Below, in pieces: positions 17,520 through 26,167 of a stretch of 64,000 nucleotides of DNA. The stretch comes from CAVQGZ01 sp942491665 (GTDB taxonomy: Bacteria > Actinomycetota > Actinomycetes > Jiangellales > Jiangellaceae), in contig CALOBR010000021.1 of NCBI GenBank assembly GCA_942491665.1, positions 248,001-312,000 on the forward strand, given 5' to 3'. The position numbers and the translations under genes are program-made. The notes below the pieces were generated by a model that made no database searches, was not told the DNA's origin, and saw nothing but the letters and a program-made list of their open reading frames with translations. Each line of letters opens with the position of its first letter. Position 1 is the stretch's first letter.

Positions 17520-18708
17520 GGATGTGCGTCCCTCCCTCGTCGCCAGCGGCGACCTCGACCGAGCCGCCGATCGCGGCGGCTCGGGAACGCATGCCAGTGA
17601 GCCCGTATCCCTCGGCCGTCCCCGGCATGATCCCGTTCCCGTCGTCGATGACCTCGAGGGTGGCCGGCACATCACCGGCAGACAAGTGCTCGGCCGGGTC
17701 GTCGTAGGTGAGCCGCACTACCACTGAGCTGGCGTCGGCGTGCTTGCGCACGTTGGTCAGGCCCTCCTGCGCGGCTCGTAGCAGCACTACCTCGGTGTGC
17801 GGGCTCAGCGGTCGAGCGGGTCCGAGCACCTCGAGGCGCGCTTGCACCGGGCAGTCACGGGAGAACCTCGCCACGACGCGCTCAAGGGCACCCGTCAGGT
17901 CGGCGCTGTCAAGGTCGACCGGGCGCAGCGCGGCCACGAGAGCCCGTGCCTCGGCGACGTTCTCCCGGGCGGTCTCCTCCAGCAGGGCGAGCCGAGCTCG
18001 GGCTGCGACCGGATCGGCATCCCATCCGACGTCGATCGCGCGGGCAAGGGCCAGGATGGAGGTGAATCCCTGGGCGAGCGTGTCGTGGATCTCGTGCGCG
18101 AGTCTCTCCCGCTCCGCCAGGACGCCGCGGTCGCGCTCGGCCTCGGCAAGCTCGGCCTGGGTGTGTCGCAGCTCGTCGATGAGCGCGGCACGCCGGTCGC
18201 TCTCGCGGGCGATGCCCGTGATCCACAGCCCCAGCAGCAACGACAGGCCCGCGTTGAACGCGAACGTCAGTGAGGCCTCGACCGCCGCGTCGGTGCCGAA
18301 GCCGCCCTGCCACACCGCGATCGTGGCGAGCACGCCGGCGGCTACAAGCGTCCACGCGACGGCTTGCCACGTGCGCGGAAGCATCGCCCAGGTCTGCGGG
18401 AACAGGATGAACAGCAGTCCGTAGCCGACCGGCGCCACGGCGGCGAGCACGAACACCGCGCCCCAGGCCGGCAGCAGGTAGGCCAGCGCCGGACCGATCA
18501 TGTCGCGTCCGAGGGCACGCCTGCCCGCCAGCGTGTAGGCGAGCGCCATGACCGCGAGGCATCCGAGCGCGAGGGGGACTTCGGTGTCGTCCAGATCGTC
18601 CAGTGCGAGCAGCAGCACGGCCATGAGGGCCAGCAGGCCGTAGAAGACGGCGTGCCAGGTACCCCGGGTGCGCGTCCAGAAGTCCGGGGCCGACGTGCCT
18701 GAGGTCAT
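17503..18708 (-). CDS. DesK/NarX-type sensor histidine kinase
   Basis: Membrane kinase of 401 residues. Five or six hydrophobic segments in residues 17-175 form the sensor. They are followed by a HisKA_3 domain with the phospho-acceptor His in RERLAHEIHDTLAQGF and an HATPase_c domain (EGLTNVRKHA N box, VIDDGNGI). No large extracellular loop is seen, so the signal is probably sensed in the membrane, as in DesK or LiaS. Its ATG overlaps the permease stop by 4 bases. The pairing with an ABC exporter suggests detection of membrane or antibiotic stress (inference). Confidence 0.88.
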   Translation of the reverse strand: MTSGTSAPDFWTRTRGTWHAVFYGLLALMAVLLLALDDLDDTEVPLALGCLAVMALAYTLAGRRALGRDMIGPALAYLLPAWGAVFVLAAVAPVGYGLLFILFPQTWAMLPRTWQAVAWTLVAAGVLATIAVWQGGFGTDAAVEASLTFAFNAGLSLLLGLWITGIARESDRRAALIDELRHTQAELAEAERDRGVLAERERLAHEIHDTLAQGFTSILALARAIDVGWDADPVAARARLALLEETARENVAEARALVAALRPVDLDSADLTGALERVVARFSRDCPVQARLEVLGPARPLSPHTEVVLLRAAQEGLTNVRKHADASSVVVRLTYDDPAEHLSAGDVPATLEVIDDGNGIMPGTAEGYGLTGMRSRAAAIGGSVEVAAGDEGGTHIRVDVR

Positions 18709-19541
18709 CCGTCGTCCCGCCGGCGCCAGCGGAAGGTGGTGAGTGCCAGCACGAGGCCACCGATGGTCCAGGCCACCAGCACCAGCGCGACCAGACCCAG
18801 CTGCCAGCTTCCCGCAGCCTCCTCGGCGGCGAAGTAGTCGGGCAGGAACACCGAGCGCATGCCCTGGGCCATCCACTTCAGCGGGAACAGCGACGCGACG
18901 GTCTGCATCCAGGTGGGAAGCTGGGTGAAGACGAAGAAGACGCCGGAGATGAACTGAAGGATCAGCAGCGGGGGAGTGACGACGGCCGCTGCCGACTTGC
19001 CCGAGCGCGGTATCGACGAGAACGCGACCCCGAGCAGCGTGCCGCTGGTGATCCCCAGCACTGACACCCAGGCGAAGGTTGCCCACGACGACGAGTCGGT
19101 CGGGAGCTCGATGTCGAAGAACAGCACGGCGACGACGAGCAGCAGCGTGATCTGTGCGACGGCGGTCACCAGCACCATGCCGATCTTTCCGATGAAGTAG
19201 GCCGCACGGGGCATCGGCGTTCCCTCGAGACGCTTCAGTGTGCCGTCGTCGCGCTCCAGGGCGATCCCGATGGCCAGCTGCTGGAACGAGACCAGCATCA
19301 GGCCGGTGGCGATCATCCCGGCCAGGAAGTACTGCGAGAACGAGACCCCCGGCGCGATCTCCTGGTCGAACACCGACCCGAAGATCGCCAGCAGCACGAT
19401 CGGGTAGAGCAGGGTCCAGATCAGCGCGTCCTTCTCGCGGAAGAACGCCGTGAGCTCCAGGCGGGTGCGTGCCAAGCCGACCCGAGCCACTGAGGGCAGG
19501 CGGGTCTCGGCAGAAGTGTCCGTGCGCGTGCTGGGGCTCAT
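18705..19541 (-). CDS. ABC-2 type transporter permease
   Basis: A 278-residue permease with about six membrane segments. The N-terminal cytosolic part ends in REKDALIWTLLYPIVLLAIFG, a typical ABC-2 (DrrB/YadH-like) entry, and ALERDDGTLKRLEGTPMPRAAY is the coupling-helix region. With the ATPase encoded just upstream (4-base overlap), it should form an exporter of drugs, lipids or another hydrophobic molecule. Substrate unknown. Confidence 0.88.
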   Translation of the reverse strand: MSPSTRTDTSAETRLPSVARVGLARTRLELTAFFREKDALIWTLLYPIVLLAIFGSVFDQEIAPGVSFSQYFLAGMIATGLMLVSFQQLAIGIALERDDGTLKRLEGTPMPRAAYFIGKIGMVLVTAVAQITLLLVVAVLFFDIELPTDSSSWATFAWVSVLGITSGTLLGVAFSSIPRSGKSAAAVVTPPLLILQFISGVFFVFTQLPTWMQTVASLFPLKWMAQGMRSVFLPDYFAAEEAAGSWQLGLVALVLVAWTIGGLVLALTTFRWRRRDDG

Positions 19542-20404
19542 CGCTGCTCTCCGATCAGTCGTAGGTAGGTCTCCTCCAAGGTCGGCCGGGCGATCTCGAG
19601 GCCCGGCACCTCACCGTCGAAGCGGCTGGCCAGCTCGTGCACGGTGCGGGTGGGCACGTCGCTGCGCACGCTGCGCATCGCGCCATCCTCCAGCCACCGC
19701 ACGGTGGCCGACTCCCGCTCACGACCGGCGAGCAGCGCTGGTGCGTCAACGGCGACGATCCGGCCGTCGACGATCACCGCCACGCGGTCGGCGAGGTGCT
19801 CCGCCTCGTCGAGGTAGTGCGTGGTGAGCACGATGGTGGTGCCGTGATCGTCGGCGAGGCCGTCGATCAGGTCCCAGAACTCACGGCGCGCCTCGGGGTC
19901 GAACCCTGTCGTCGGCTCGTCGAGGAACAGCAGTCGGGGGCGGCCGAGGATGCCCAGGGCGACGTCGAGGCGGCGCCGTTGCCCACCGGACAGGTGTCGC
20001 GAGCGGGTGCGCCGCTTGGCAGTCAGTCCGACCGCGGCGATCACCTCGTCGGGCTCGCGGGCGTTCGGGTAGTAGCCGGCGTAGTGGTGCACGAGCTCGT
20101 CGACGGTCAGCTCGTCGCTGCCGCTGCTGGACTGCAGGACGATCCCGATCTGGCTGCGCCACGTCGGCGTCGGGTGCGACGGGTCGACCCCGAGCACGCT
20201 CACCGTGCCGGCGTCGCGGCGGCGGTAGCCCTCGAGCATCTCGACGGTAGTTGTCTTGCCGGCTCCGTTCGGGCCGAGAAGGGCGAAGACCTCGCCGGCG
20301 TGGATGTCGAGGTCGATTCCGTCGACGGCGGGGGTGCCGCCGTAGGTCTTGCGCAGGCCCGCCACCCGCACCGGGGCCTCGTACTGCGTCGATGTCGTCG
20401 TCAT
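19538..20404 (-). CDS. ABC transporter ATP-binding protein
   Basis: A 288-residue ATPase with Walker A GPNGAGKTTT, signature HLSGGQRRRLDVALGI, Walker B LLFLDEPTTGFD and the switch His in TTHYLDEAEHLADR. The roughly 70-residue C-terminal extension is common in DrrA/CcmA-type ATPases paired with ABC-2 permeases. The ATG at 20404 is taken because the conserved domain begins soon after (VRVAGLRKTYGGTPAVDGID). First gene of a four-gene operon. An 18-base palindrome lies 58 bases upstream. Confidence 0.92.
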   Translation of the reverse strand: MTTTSTQYEAPVRVAGLRKTYGGTPAVDGIDLDIHAGEVFALLGPNGAGKTTTVEMLEGYRRRDAGTVSVLGVDPSHPTPTWRSQIGIVLQSSSGSDELTVDELVHHYAGYYPNAREPDEVIAAVGLTAKRRTRSRHLSGGQRRRLDVALGILGRPRLLFLDEPTTGFDPEARREFWDLIDGLADDHGTTIVLTTHYLDEAEHLADRVAVIVDGRIVAVDAPALLAGRERESATVRWLEDGAMRSVRSDVPTRTVHELASRFDGEVPGLEIARPTLEETYLRLIGEQR

Positions 20405-20461
20405 GAGACCAGCATGGCCGTCGCAGTCGGCTCGGGGCCACGTCCAGGCGGACAGACCCGC

Positions 20462-20479
20462 GTCCACCGATCGGTGGAC
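20462..20479. promoter_or_regulatory. Perfect 18-base palindrome upstream of the ABC/two-component operon
   Basis: GTCCACCGATCGGTGGAC is a perfect palindrome without spacer. It lies between the end of the D-amino-acid oxidase gene and the ATPase start. The absence of a loop favours a protein-binding site, perhaps for the operon's own NarL-type regulator. A terminator for the upstream nucS-oxidase transcript is the alternative. Confidence 0.5.
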
Positions 20480-20498
20480 ACCCGGCTCGCCGAGGCGG

Positions 20499-21476
20499 CT
20501 ACAGCGATCCGACGATCGCGGCCACCTCCCGCGCGCACCCCCACGACAGCGTCACGCCGGCGCCGCCGTGCCCGTAGCAGGCGATCGTGGCGATCCCGTC
20601 CGGGCCGAGCGAGTCATCGCGATCCAGGCGCACCGTCGGGCGCACGGGGCGCAGCCCCACCCGCACACCGCGCAGGCGCGCCTCGCGCAGCGCCGGCACG
20701 AGCGCCCGGCACCGGCGCAGGATGTCGAGCGTCGTCTCGTCGTCGACGGCGTCGTCCCACCGCTCGGGTAGCGCCGTGCCGCCACAGACGACGACGTCAC
20801 GGCGCGGCACCACGTAGGTAGGCCGCTGCTCCTCGCCCGCCTCGTCGAGCACCCAGGCGTCCAGGCCGACCTGCTCGAGCAGCACCACCTGGCCGCGCAC
20901 CGGGCCAACCGCCTGGTCACCGGTCAGCCGATGGCTGCCCAGGCCCGTGCACAGCACCCGCGCCTGCGTGCCGGGGGTGACCCGGTGCAGGTCGGCTGGA
21001 CCGAGGGGGTCGCAGCGTTCGATCCGCCCACCTGCCGCGAGCACCTGCTCGACCAGCCACGGCAGGTAGCGGGCCATGTCGGCGACCGGCGCCCGAAACG
21101 TCCAGCCGTGCTCAGCCGGGGTCCCGTTGCTGTGGTGGAACCCGGCCGTGGCGTCCAGAGCGGCGAAGCCGGCGACGTCATCGGCCCAGTCCGGTGCTGC
21201 GGTGCCCCGGGTCAGCTCCACGCCCGGCCGGACGTCGACGCCGGCGGAGGCGTCTGCGTTCGCCAGCCGCGTCAGCACGTCGTAGGTCACCGCGCCCCAG
21301 CGCCGAGTCGCGTCGGCGGGTGCTGCCAGGTACGGGTACCAGAGGGCCGCGGCGACCGACGACGTCGTGGCGTCACCAACCTGCGCCGCGCGCACGGTCA
21401 CCTGGTGGCCGTCCTGGCAGAGGGCGAGCGCCGTGCTCAGACCGACGACACCGGCTCCCAGCACCTCGACGCGCAT
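20499..21476 (-). CDS. FAD-dependent D-amino-acid oxidase
   Basis: Oxidises D-amino acids to 2-oxo acids with formation of ammonia and hydrogen peroxide. The 325-residue protein starts with the dinucleotide-binding motif EVLGAGVVGLSTALAL, has the VGLRPVRPTVRLD segment with the substrate-carboxylate arginine, and ends with the FAD-binding CYGHGGAGVTLSWG. No C-terminal peroxisome-type signal is present, as expected in a bacterium. Its ATG overlaps the nucS stop by one base (TGATG), so the two are translationally coupled although functionally unrelated. Confidence 0.88.
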   Translation of the reverse strand: MRVEVLGAGVVGLSTALALCQDGHQVTVRAAQVGDATTSSVAAALWYPYLAAPADATRRWGAVTYDVLTRLANADASAGVDVRPGVELTRGTAAPDWADDVAGFAALDATAGFHHSNGTPAEHGWTFRAPVADMARYLPWLVEQVLAAGGRIERCDPLGPADLHRVTPGTQARVLCTGLGSHRLTGDQAVGPVRGQVVLLEQVGLDAWVLDEAGEEQRPTYVVPRRDVVVCGGTALPERWDDAVDDETTLDILRRCRALVPALREARLRGVRVGLRPVRPTVRLDRDDSLGPDGIATIACYGHGGAGVTLSWGCAREVAAIVGSL

Positions 21477-22147
21477 CAGAACAACCGCGAGGTCGGGTCG
21501 TCCAGGCCGCGCAACGCGTCGTAGTCGATCACTGTGCAGCCGATGCCCCGGTCGCGGGCCAGCGTGCGGGCCTGCGGCTTGATCTCTTGGGCCGCCAGCA
21601 CTCCGCGCACCGGGGCGAGGAGCGGGTCGCGGTTGAGCAGGTCGAGGTAGCGGGTGAGCTGCTCGACGCCGTCGATCTCGCCACGTCGCTTCACCTCGAC
21701 GGCGACGGTGACGTCGTCGGCGTCGCGGCACAGCAGGTCGACCGGGCCAATGGGAGTCGGGTACTCGCGTCGCACCAGGCGCCACCCGTCCCCGAGGGTG
21801 GCGACGTGCTCGGCCAGCAGCCTCTGCAGGTGGGCCTCGACGCCGTCCTTGACCAGCCCGGGGTCGAGCCCCAGCTCGTGGGTGCTGTCGTGCAGCACCT
21901 CGTGCAGCATGATGCGCAGCGTCTCCCCGGCCGGGTTGGTCACCGTCCACACCGACGTCTCGTCGCCCTCGGCGATCTCCAGCCGTGCCGGCGGGCTCAT
22001 CCAGTTCAACGGCTTGTAGGCCCGGTCGTCGGCGTGCACCGAGACGGAGCCGTCGGCTTTGACCAGCAGCAGCCGCACCGCCGGGGCCAAGTAGGCCGAC
22101 AGGCGTCCGGCGTAGTCCACCTCGCACCTCGCCACCACCAGCCGCAC
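21476..22147 (-). CDS. nucS: Endonuclease NucS (mismatch-specific)
   Basis: NucS (EndoMS) cuts both strands at mismatches and replaces MutS/MutL in most actinobacteria. The protein begins VRLVVARCEVDYAGRL, the standard NucS start, so the GTG at 22147 is preferred over a longer reading from 22201. It then has 223 residues, close to the M. tuberculosis length. The nuclease domain shows GPVDLLCRD (catalytic Asp) and VAVEVKRRGEIDGVEQL (E-x-K and the QLTRYL element). The C terminus SRLF resembles the beta-clamp-binding tail. Confidence 0.93.
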   Translation of the reverse strand: MRLVVARCEVDYAGRLSAYLAPAVRLLLVKADGSVSVHADDRAYKPLNWMSPPARLEIAEGDETSVWTVTNPAGETLRIMLHEVLHDSTHELGLDPGLVKDGVEAHLQRLLAEHVATLGDGWRLVRREYPTPIGPVDLLCRDADDVTVAVEVKRRGEIDGVEQLTRYLDLLNRDPLLAPVRGVLAAQEIKPQARTLARDRGIGCTVIDYDALRGLDDPTSRLF

Positions 22148-22215
22148 GCCGCGCAACGCTACCGGGTGGGCAACCTCACCCCCGAGCCACCGCGTGCTCA
22201 TGCCAGACTGCCCCC

Positions 22216-23994
22216 ATGGCCAGGGATTTCACGAAGGTAGGAGTAGTCGGGCTGGGCACCATGGGGACGGGCATCGCTGAGGTGCTTGCCCGTCACGGTG
22301 TCGAGGTGGTCGGAGTCGAGGTGGACGACGAGGCCACCGCGCGGGCGCACGCCATGATCGAGGCCTCGACCCAGCGTGGCGTCGACGGCGAGAAGATCTC
22401 CGCGGACGAGCGCACCGAGCTCCTGGGGCGCATCACGCTGTCGGCACAGCTGTCGGCCGTGGCTGACTGCCAGCTCGTCATCGAGGCGCTCCCGGAGAAC
22501 CTGGACGTCAAGGTCGCAACGCTGCGCGAGCTGAACGACCTGCTGCCGCACGACGCCATCCTGGGCACGCAGGCAGCGGCGCTGTCGGTGACCGAGCTGT
22601 CGGTAGGAACCGGGCGTCCGCAGCAGGTGGTCGGGATGCAGTTCTTCAACCCGGCTCCGGTGCAGCCCTTCATGGAGATCGTGCGCACCGTCGTGACCGA
22701 ACCCGATGTGGTCGCGGACGTCGTGGCGTTGGCCGAGCGTCTCGGCAAGCAGCCGGTTGTCTGCGACGACAGCCCGGGCTTCATCGCGAACGCGCTGCTG
22801 CTCGGCTACCTCAACCACGCGGTGACCATGCTGGAGAGCAAGTACGCCACCCGCGAAGACATCGACGCCGCGATGATCTACGGCTGCGGCTACCCCATGG
22901 GACCGCTGGCCCTGCTCGACCTCATCGGGCTCGACACGGCCTACGAGAGCCTCGAGACCATCTACCAGCGCTCCGGTGACCGGTTGCACTCCCCGGCCCC
23001 GCTGCTCAAGCACATGGTGGCCGCCGGCCTAACCGGACGAAAGGTGGGCGCGGGCTTCTACACCTACGATGCACCCGGTTCGTCCACGATGGTGGCCGAC
23101 GCCATGACCCCCAGCGCGGGCGGGGAGGCAGGCAGCACGCGGCCGGTGTCGACGGTCGGTGTCGTGGGTTCGGGGACGATGGCGACCGGCATCGCTGAGG
23201 TGTTCGCCAAGGCCGGGTACGACACCCTGCTGGTCGCGCGCAGCAACGAGAAGGCCACGAACGCCAAGGGCGCGGTGGAGAAGTCGCTCAACCGCGCTGT
23301 ATCCAAGGGCCGGCTCGAGGAGTCGGTGCGCGACGAGATCCTCGAGCGCATCACCACCTCCGCGGAGCGGGAGTCGCTGTCCGACGTCGACCTCGTCGTG
23401 GAGGCCATCGCCGAGGAGCTGACAATCAAGCAGCAGCTCTTCGTCGACCTGGACCGCATCTGCAAGCCTGGCGCCATCCTGGCCACGACCACGTCGTCCC
23501 TGCCGGTGATCGAGTGCGCGGCGGTCACCTCACGTCCCCAGGACGTGATCGGCATGCACTTCTTCAACCCTGCGCCGATCATGAAGCTCGTCGAGGTGGT
23601 CACCACCGTGTCCACCGACGAAGAGGTGGCGCGCACCGTCCGCGCGCTGTGCAAGAAGACGCGCAAGGTCGCGGTGACGTGCAGCGACCGGGCCGGCTTC
23701 ATCGTCAACGCGCTGCTGTTCCCCTACCTCAACGACGCCGTGACCATGCTCGAGGCGCACTACGCGACAATCGACGACATCGACACCGCCATGAAGGTCG
23801 GCTGCTCGCTGCCCATGGGCCCTTTCACCCTGCTCGACGTCGTCGGGCTCGACGTGTCCCTGGCCATCCAGCAGCGGCTGTACTCGGAGTTCCGGGCCTC
23901 CGGCTGGAAGCCGGCGCCGCTTCTGGAGCACCTGGTGACGGCCGGCTACCTGGGCCGCAAGACCAAACGCGGGTTCAAGGACTACTCGGCCTGA
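22216..23994 (+). CDS. Tandem-domain 3-hydroxyacyl-CoA dehydrogenase
   Basis: A 592-residue protein with two complete 3-hydroxyacyl-CoA (3-hydroxybutyryl-CoA) dehydrogenase units. Unit 1 spans about residues 1-285 (NAD site GLGTMGTGIAEVLARHG) and unit 2 about 310-592 (GVVGSGTMATGIAEVFAKAG). In unit 2 the catalytic His448 is present in MHFFNPAPIMKLVE. In unit 1 the same place reads MQFFNPAPVQPFME, so Gln142 replaces the catalytic His. Only unit 2 is predicted to be fully active. A double protein of the same length is recalled from Streptomyces (SCO5385). It diverges from nucS and is followed by two overlapping genes. Confidence 0.92.
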   Translation: MARDFTKVGVVGLGTMGTGIAEVLARHGVEVVGVEVDDEATARAHAMIEASTQRGVDGEKISADERTELLGRITLSAQLSAVADCQLVIEALPENLDVKVATLRELNDLLPHDAILGTQAAALSVTELSVGTGRPQQVVGMQFFNPAPVQPFMEIVRTVVTEPDVVADVVALAERLGKQPVVCDDSPGFIANALLLGYLNHAVTMLESKYATREDIDAAMIYGCGYPMGPLALLDLIGLDTAYESLETIYQRSGDRLHSPAPLLKHMVAAGLTGRKVGAGFYTYDAPGSSTMVADAMTPSAGGEAGSTRPVSTVGVVGSGTMATGIAEVFAKAGYDTLLVARSNEKATNAKGAVEKSLNRAVSKGRLEESVRDEILERITTSAERESLSDVDLVVEAIAEELTIKQQLFVDLDRICKPGAILATTTSSLPVIECAAVTSRPQDVIGMHFFNPAPIMKLVEVVTTVSTDEEVARTVRALCKKTRKVAVTCSDRAGFIVNALLFPYLNDAVTMLEAHYATIDDIDTAMKVGCSLPMGPFTLLDVVGLDVSLAIQQRLYSEFRASGWKPAPLLEHLVTAGYLGRKTKRGFKDYSA

Positions 23995-24287
23995 TGTCGC
24001 GTCGTCGCCCACCACGGCGACGCAGCGGTCCCGGCCGCCCGGCGGGCGCCGCGGAGTCGATCGAGCACGGACCCGACGGTGACTGGGTCGTGCGCTCGAT
24101 CACGGGGTCGTCCTCGACCAAGCCCTACCGCTGCCCGGGGTGCGACCAGCTGATCCCACCGGCGACCCCGCACGTCGTTGCGTGGCCGGTGCAGGGCTCC
24201 ACGTTGTCTGGTGGCGGGCTCGACGAGCGTCGGCACTGGCACACTGCCTGCTGGCGAGGACGCCACACCAGGAGGCCACCGCGATGA
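23994..24287 (+). CDS. Conserved small zinc-finger-like actinobacterial protein
   Basis: A 97-residue protein with an Arg/Pro-rich N-terminal 20 residues. The conserved part reads YRCPGCDQLIPPATPHVVAW, then RRHWHTACW. The two Cys, several His and a final Cys suggest a treble-clef-like metal site. Close relatives are widely labelled ATP/GTP-binding protein without experimental support. It overlaps the upstream dehydrogenase by 1 base and the downstream hydrolase by 4, so the three genes form a unit, as in Streptomyces. Function unknown. Confidence 0.7.
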   Translation: MSRRRPPRRRSGPGRPAGAAESIEHGPDGDWVVRSITGSSSTKPYRCPGCDQLIPPATPHVVAWPVQGSTLSGGGLDERRHWHTACWRGRHTRRPPR

Positions 24288-25036
24288 CCGGCGTGCAAAT
24301 CAGGGCAGGGACGATCCTGCCCGCGCGACGCGAGTCGCTGACCCTGCACACCGCTGACGGGTTGTCCCTTGTGGGCGAGATCGCGCTCCCCACCGAGGCA
24401 GAGCCGCGCGCAACGCTCATCTGCCTGCACCCGTTGCCCACCCACGGTGGCTCGATGGACAGCCACGTGCTGCGCAAGGCGGCGTGGCGGCTGCCGGCCC
24501 TGGCCGACGTCGCGGTGCTGCGGTTCAACACACGTGGCACCTCCAGCCGGGAGGGCACGTCGCAAGGATGCTTCGATGCCGCAGGCGACGAGCGCTTCGA
24601 CGTGGCGGCAGCGATCGAGTACGCGGAGTTTCACGACCTGCCCCGCCGATGGCTACTGGGCTGGTCGTTCGGTACCGACCTTGCCCTCATGCACGGGCTG
24701 GACCCGTCCGTGGCCGGCGCTGTGCTGCTCAGCCCGCCGCTGCGCTTCACCCAGCCGCACCACCTGGACGCCTGGGCGGCCGACGGACGTCCGGTGCGCG
24801 CGGTCGTGCCCGAGCTCGACGACTTTCTGCGCCCGCCGCAGGCTCGCGAGCGCTTCGCCCGGGTGCCGCAGGCTGACGTGGTGGCCGTCGACGGGGCGCG
24901 CCACCTGTGGGTGGGGGAGCCCGCTGTGCGGCGCGTGCTGGACGAGGTGCTCGCCGCCGTCGCGCCCGAGGCGTTGCCCCTGGCCACGCAGTGGGACGGC
25001 CCCTGCGAGACGTTCAACGAACTCGGGTCGCCGTAG
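24284..25036 (+). CDS. Alpha/beta-hydrolase family protein
   Basis: A 250-residue hydrolase. The nucleophile elbow is LGWSFGTDLAL (G-x-S-x-G with Ser near residue 128). The oxyanion-side motif is LHPLPTHGGSMDSHV, and the His is in DGARHLWVGEP. The pattern resembles the KANL3/Tex30-like or dienelactone-hydrolase-like group (RFNTRGTSSREG). The substrate is unknown; the link to the double dehydrogenase suggests a thioesterase or ester substrate in fatty-acid metabolism (inference). The ATG at 24284 overlaps the preceding stop. Confidence 0.75.
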   Translation: MTGVQIRAGTILPARRESLTLHTADGLSLVGEIALPTEAEPRATLICLHPLPTHGGSMDSHVLRKAAWRLPALADVAVLRFNTRGTSSREGTSQGCFDAAGDERFDVAAAIEYAEFHDLPRRWLLGWSFGTDLALMHGLDPSVAGAVLLSPPLRFTQPHHLDAWAADGRPVRAVVPELDDFLRPPQARERFARVPQADVVAVDGARHLWVGEPAVRRVLDEVLAAVAPEALPLATQWDGPCETFNELGSP

Positions 25037-25084
25037 CGGTAGCGTGCTCCGCCCGGACGTCCGCGGTGGTCGTGGTAGCTGTGC

Positions 25085-26035
25085 TCAGAACGAGTTGGGT
25101 GTGGCCGGGAACAGCTGCGTGTCTTCGACGTCGGGGTCGGCGGAGGCCTCGACGTCAGGCGCGGCAGCACTGGCTGCCGCGGCCGGCGTGGGTGCCTCAT
25201 CTGTGACCCCACCGACTCCTGAGGCAGCGAGCCGCGACTTGATGGTGGCCAATGCCTGCGTGACTGCCCCGACCTCGTGGTCGGCCCGCTGACGTGCCTC
25301 GTGCAGCAGCGTCGCTGCGGCCTCGCGCTGCTCGTCGGCATCCCGGTCGGCTGCGGCACGGACGGCCACGGCCGCTGCCTGGGACTCGGCCAGCACCGCT
25401 TTCGACTCATCCACGGCGGCGACCCGAGCCGAAGTGGCGTCTTGGTTGGCCTCGTGACGCATGCGTGCGGCGTCAGCGGTCGCTTCGTCGCGGGCCGAGG
25501 TGGCGTCGGCGTCGGCCTCGGTTCGGGTGGCCTGGGCGTAGGCGTCAGCGTCGGTGCGCGTGGTGTCGGCGTAGGCGTCGGCCTCGGCGCGGGTGGCCTG
25601 GGCGTAGGCGTCGGCGTCCGTGCGCACCTTGTCGGCCGTCGCCGCGGCCTCGCTTCGCATGCGCTCGGTGTCGGCGGTGGCGGTGGTCACCAGCATCGCC
25701 GACTGCTCCTCGGCCGACGTCAGCAGGCTGGCGACGTGGTCGCCGAGCCCCGCGAACGAGGGCTGCTCGGTGTTGCGAAGGCGCCCCTCGGCGTCGGAGA
25801 GACGGCCCTTGAGCGAGGTGACCTCCGCCGACAGCTCGGCGATGCGCTCCTCGGCCCGCTCGAGCAGGTCGCCGCGGTCCTCCGAGCGGGCGATCGCGGC
25901 GTTGAGGCGGTCCTCGATCTTGCGGACGTAGCGCTCTACCTGCTCGCGGTCGTAGCCGCGGCTGCGGACGTGGAAACCACCTTGCGTCGCGTTGTCGAAG
26001 ATCGACAGTCCGCCCTGACCCGCTTCGTTGCTCAC
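25085..26035 (-). CDS. Scy/FilP-like coiled-coil protein with hendecad repeats
   Basis: A 316-residue protein. Residues 20-45 (GFHVRSRGYDREQVERYVRK) look like a DivIVA-type membrane-targeting start. Residues 45-90 form a heptad coiled coil. Residues 119-261 form 13 consecutive 11-residue repeats, most starting with Ala and many carrying Arg at position 9 (for example ADAYAQATRAE). The rest is an Ala/Pro-rich acidic tail. Hendecad repeats form nearly straight coiled coils, as in the polar organisers Scy and FilP of Streptomyces, whose genes sit beside the epimerase, thiolase and meaB genes exactly as here. GTG start with GAAGGGAA upstream. Role in polar growth or cell shape is inferred. Confidence 0.7.
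   Translation of the reverse strand: MSNEAGQGGLSIFDNATQGGFHVRSRGYDREQVERYVRKIEDRLNAAIARSEDRGDLLERAEERIAELSAEVTSLKGRLSDAEGRLRNTEQPSFAGLGDHVASLLTSAEEQSAMLVTTATADTERMRSEAAATADKVRTDADAYAQATRAEADAYADTTRTDADAYAQATRTEADADATSARDEATADAARMRHEANQDATSARVAAVDESKAVLAESQAAAVAVRAAADRDADEQREAAATLLHEARQRADHEVGAVTQALATIKSRLAASGVGGVTDEAPTPAAAASAAAPDVEASADPDVEDTQLFPATPNSF
25517..25615 (-). repeat. Three near-identical 33-base coding repeats
   Basis: Encodes residues 141-173 of the coiled-coil protein as three 33-base units that differ at a few positions. Their similarity at the DNA level suggests recent duplication or slippage, so repeat number may vary between strains. Confidence 0.75.
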
Positions 26036-26167
26036 GCCGTTCCCTTCGCCCCGACCGACGTCGGCAGCACTCCGCCGACAGGACCAGGCTAGACGCCTCG
26101 GGCGCGATTGACGCGCCTACGTCGCGTCGGCGTCCGTGTGTCGCGCGTTGCTGGCGGGCGTCGGTGT

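Noticed and set aside
25517..25615. Regular 33-base repeats resembling a CRISPR array
   Set aside because: The units are contiguous without spacers, in frame, and encode hendecads of a coiled-coil protein; no cas genes are present.
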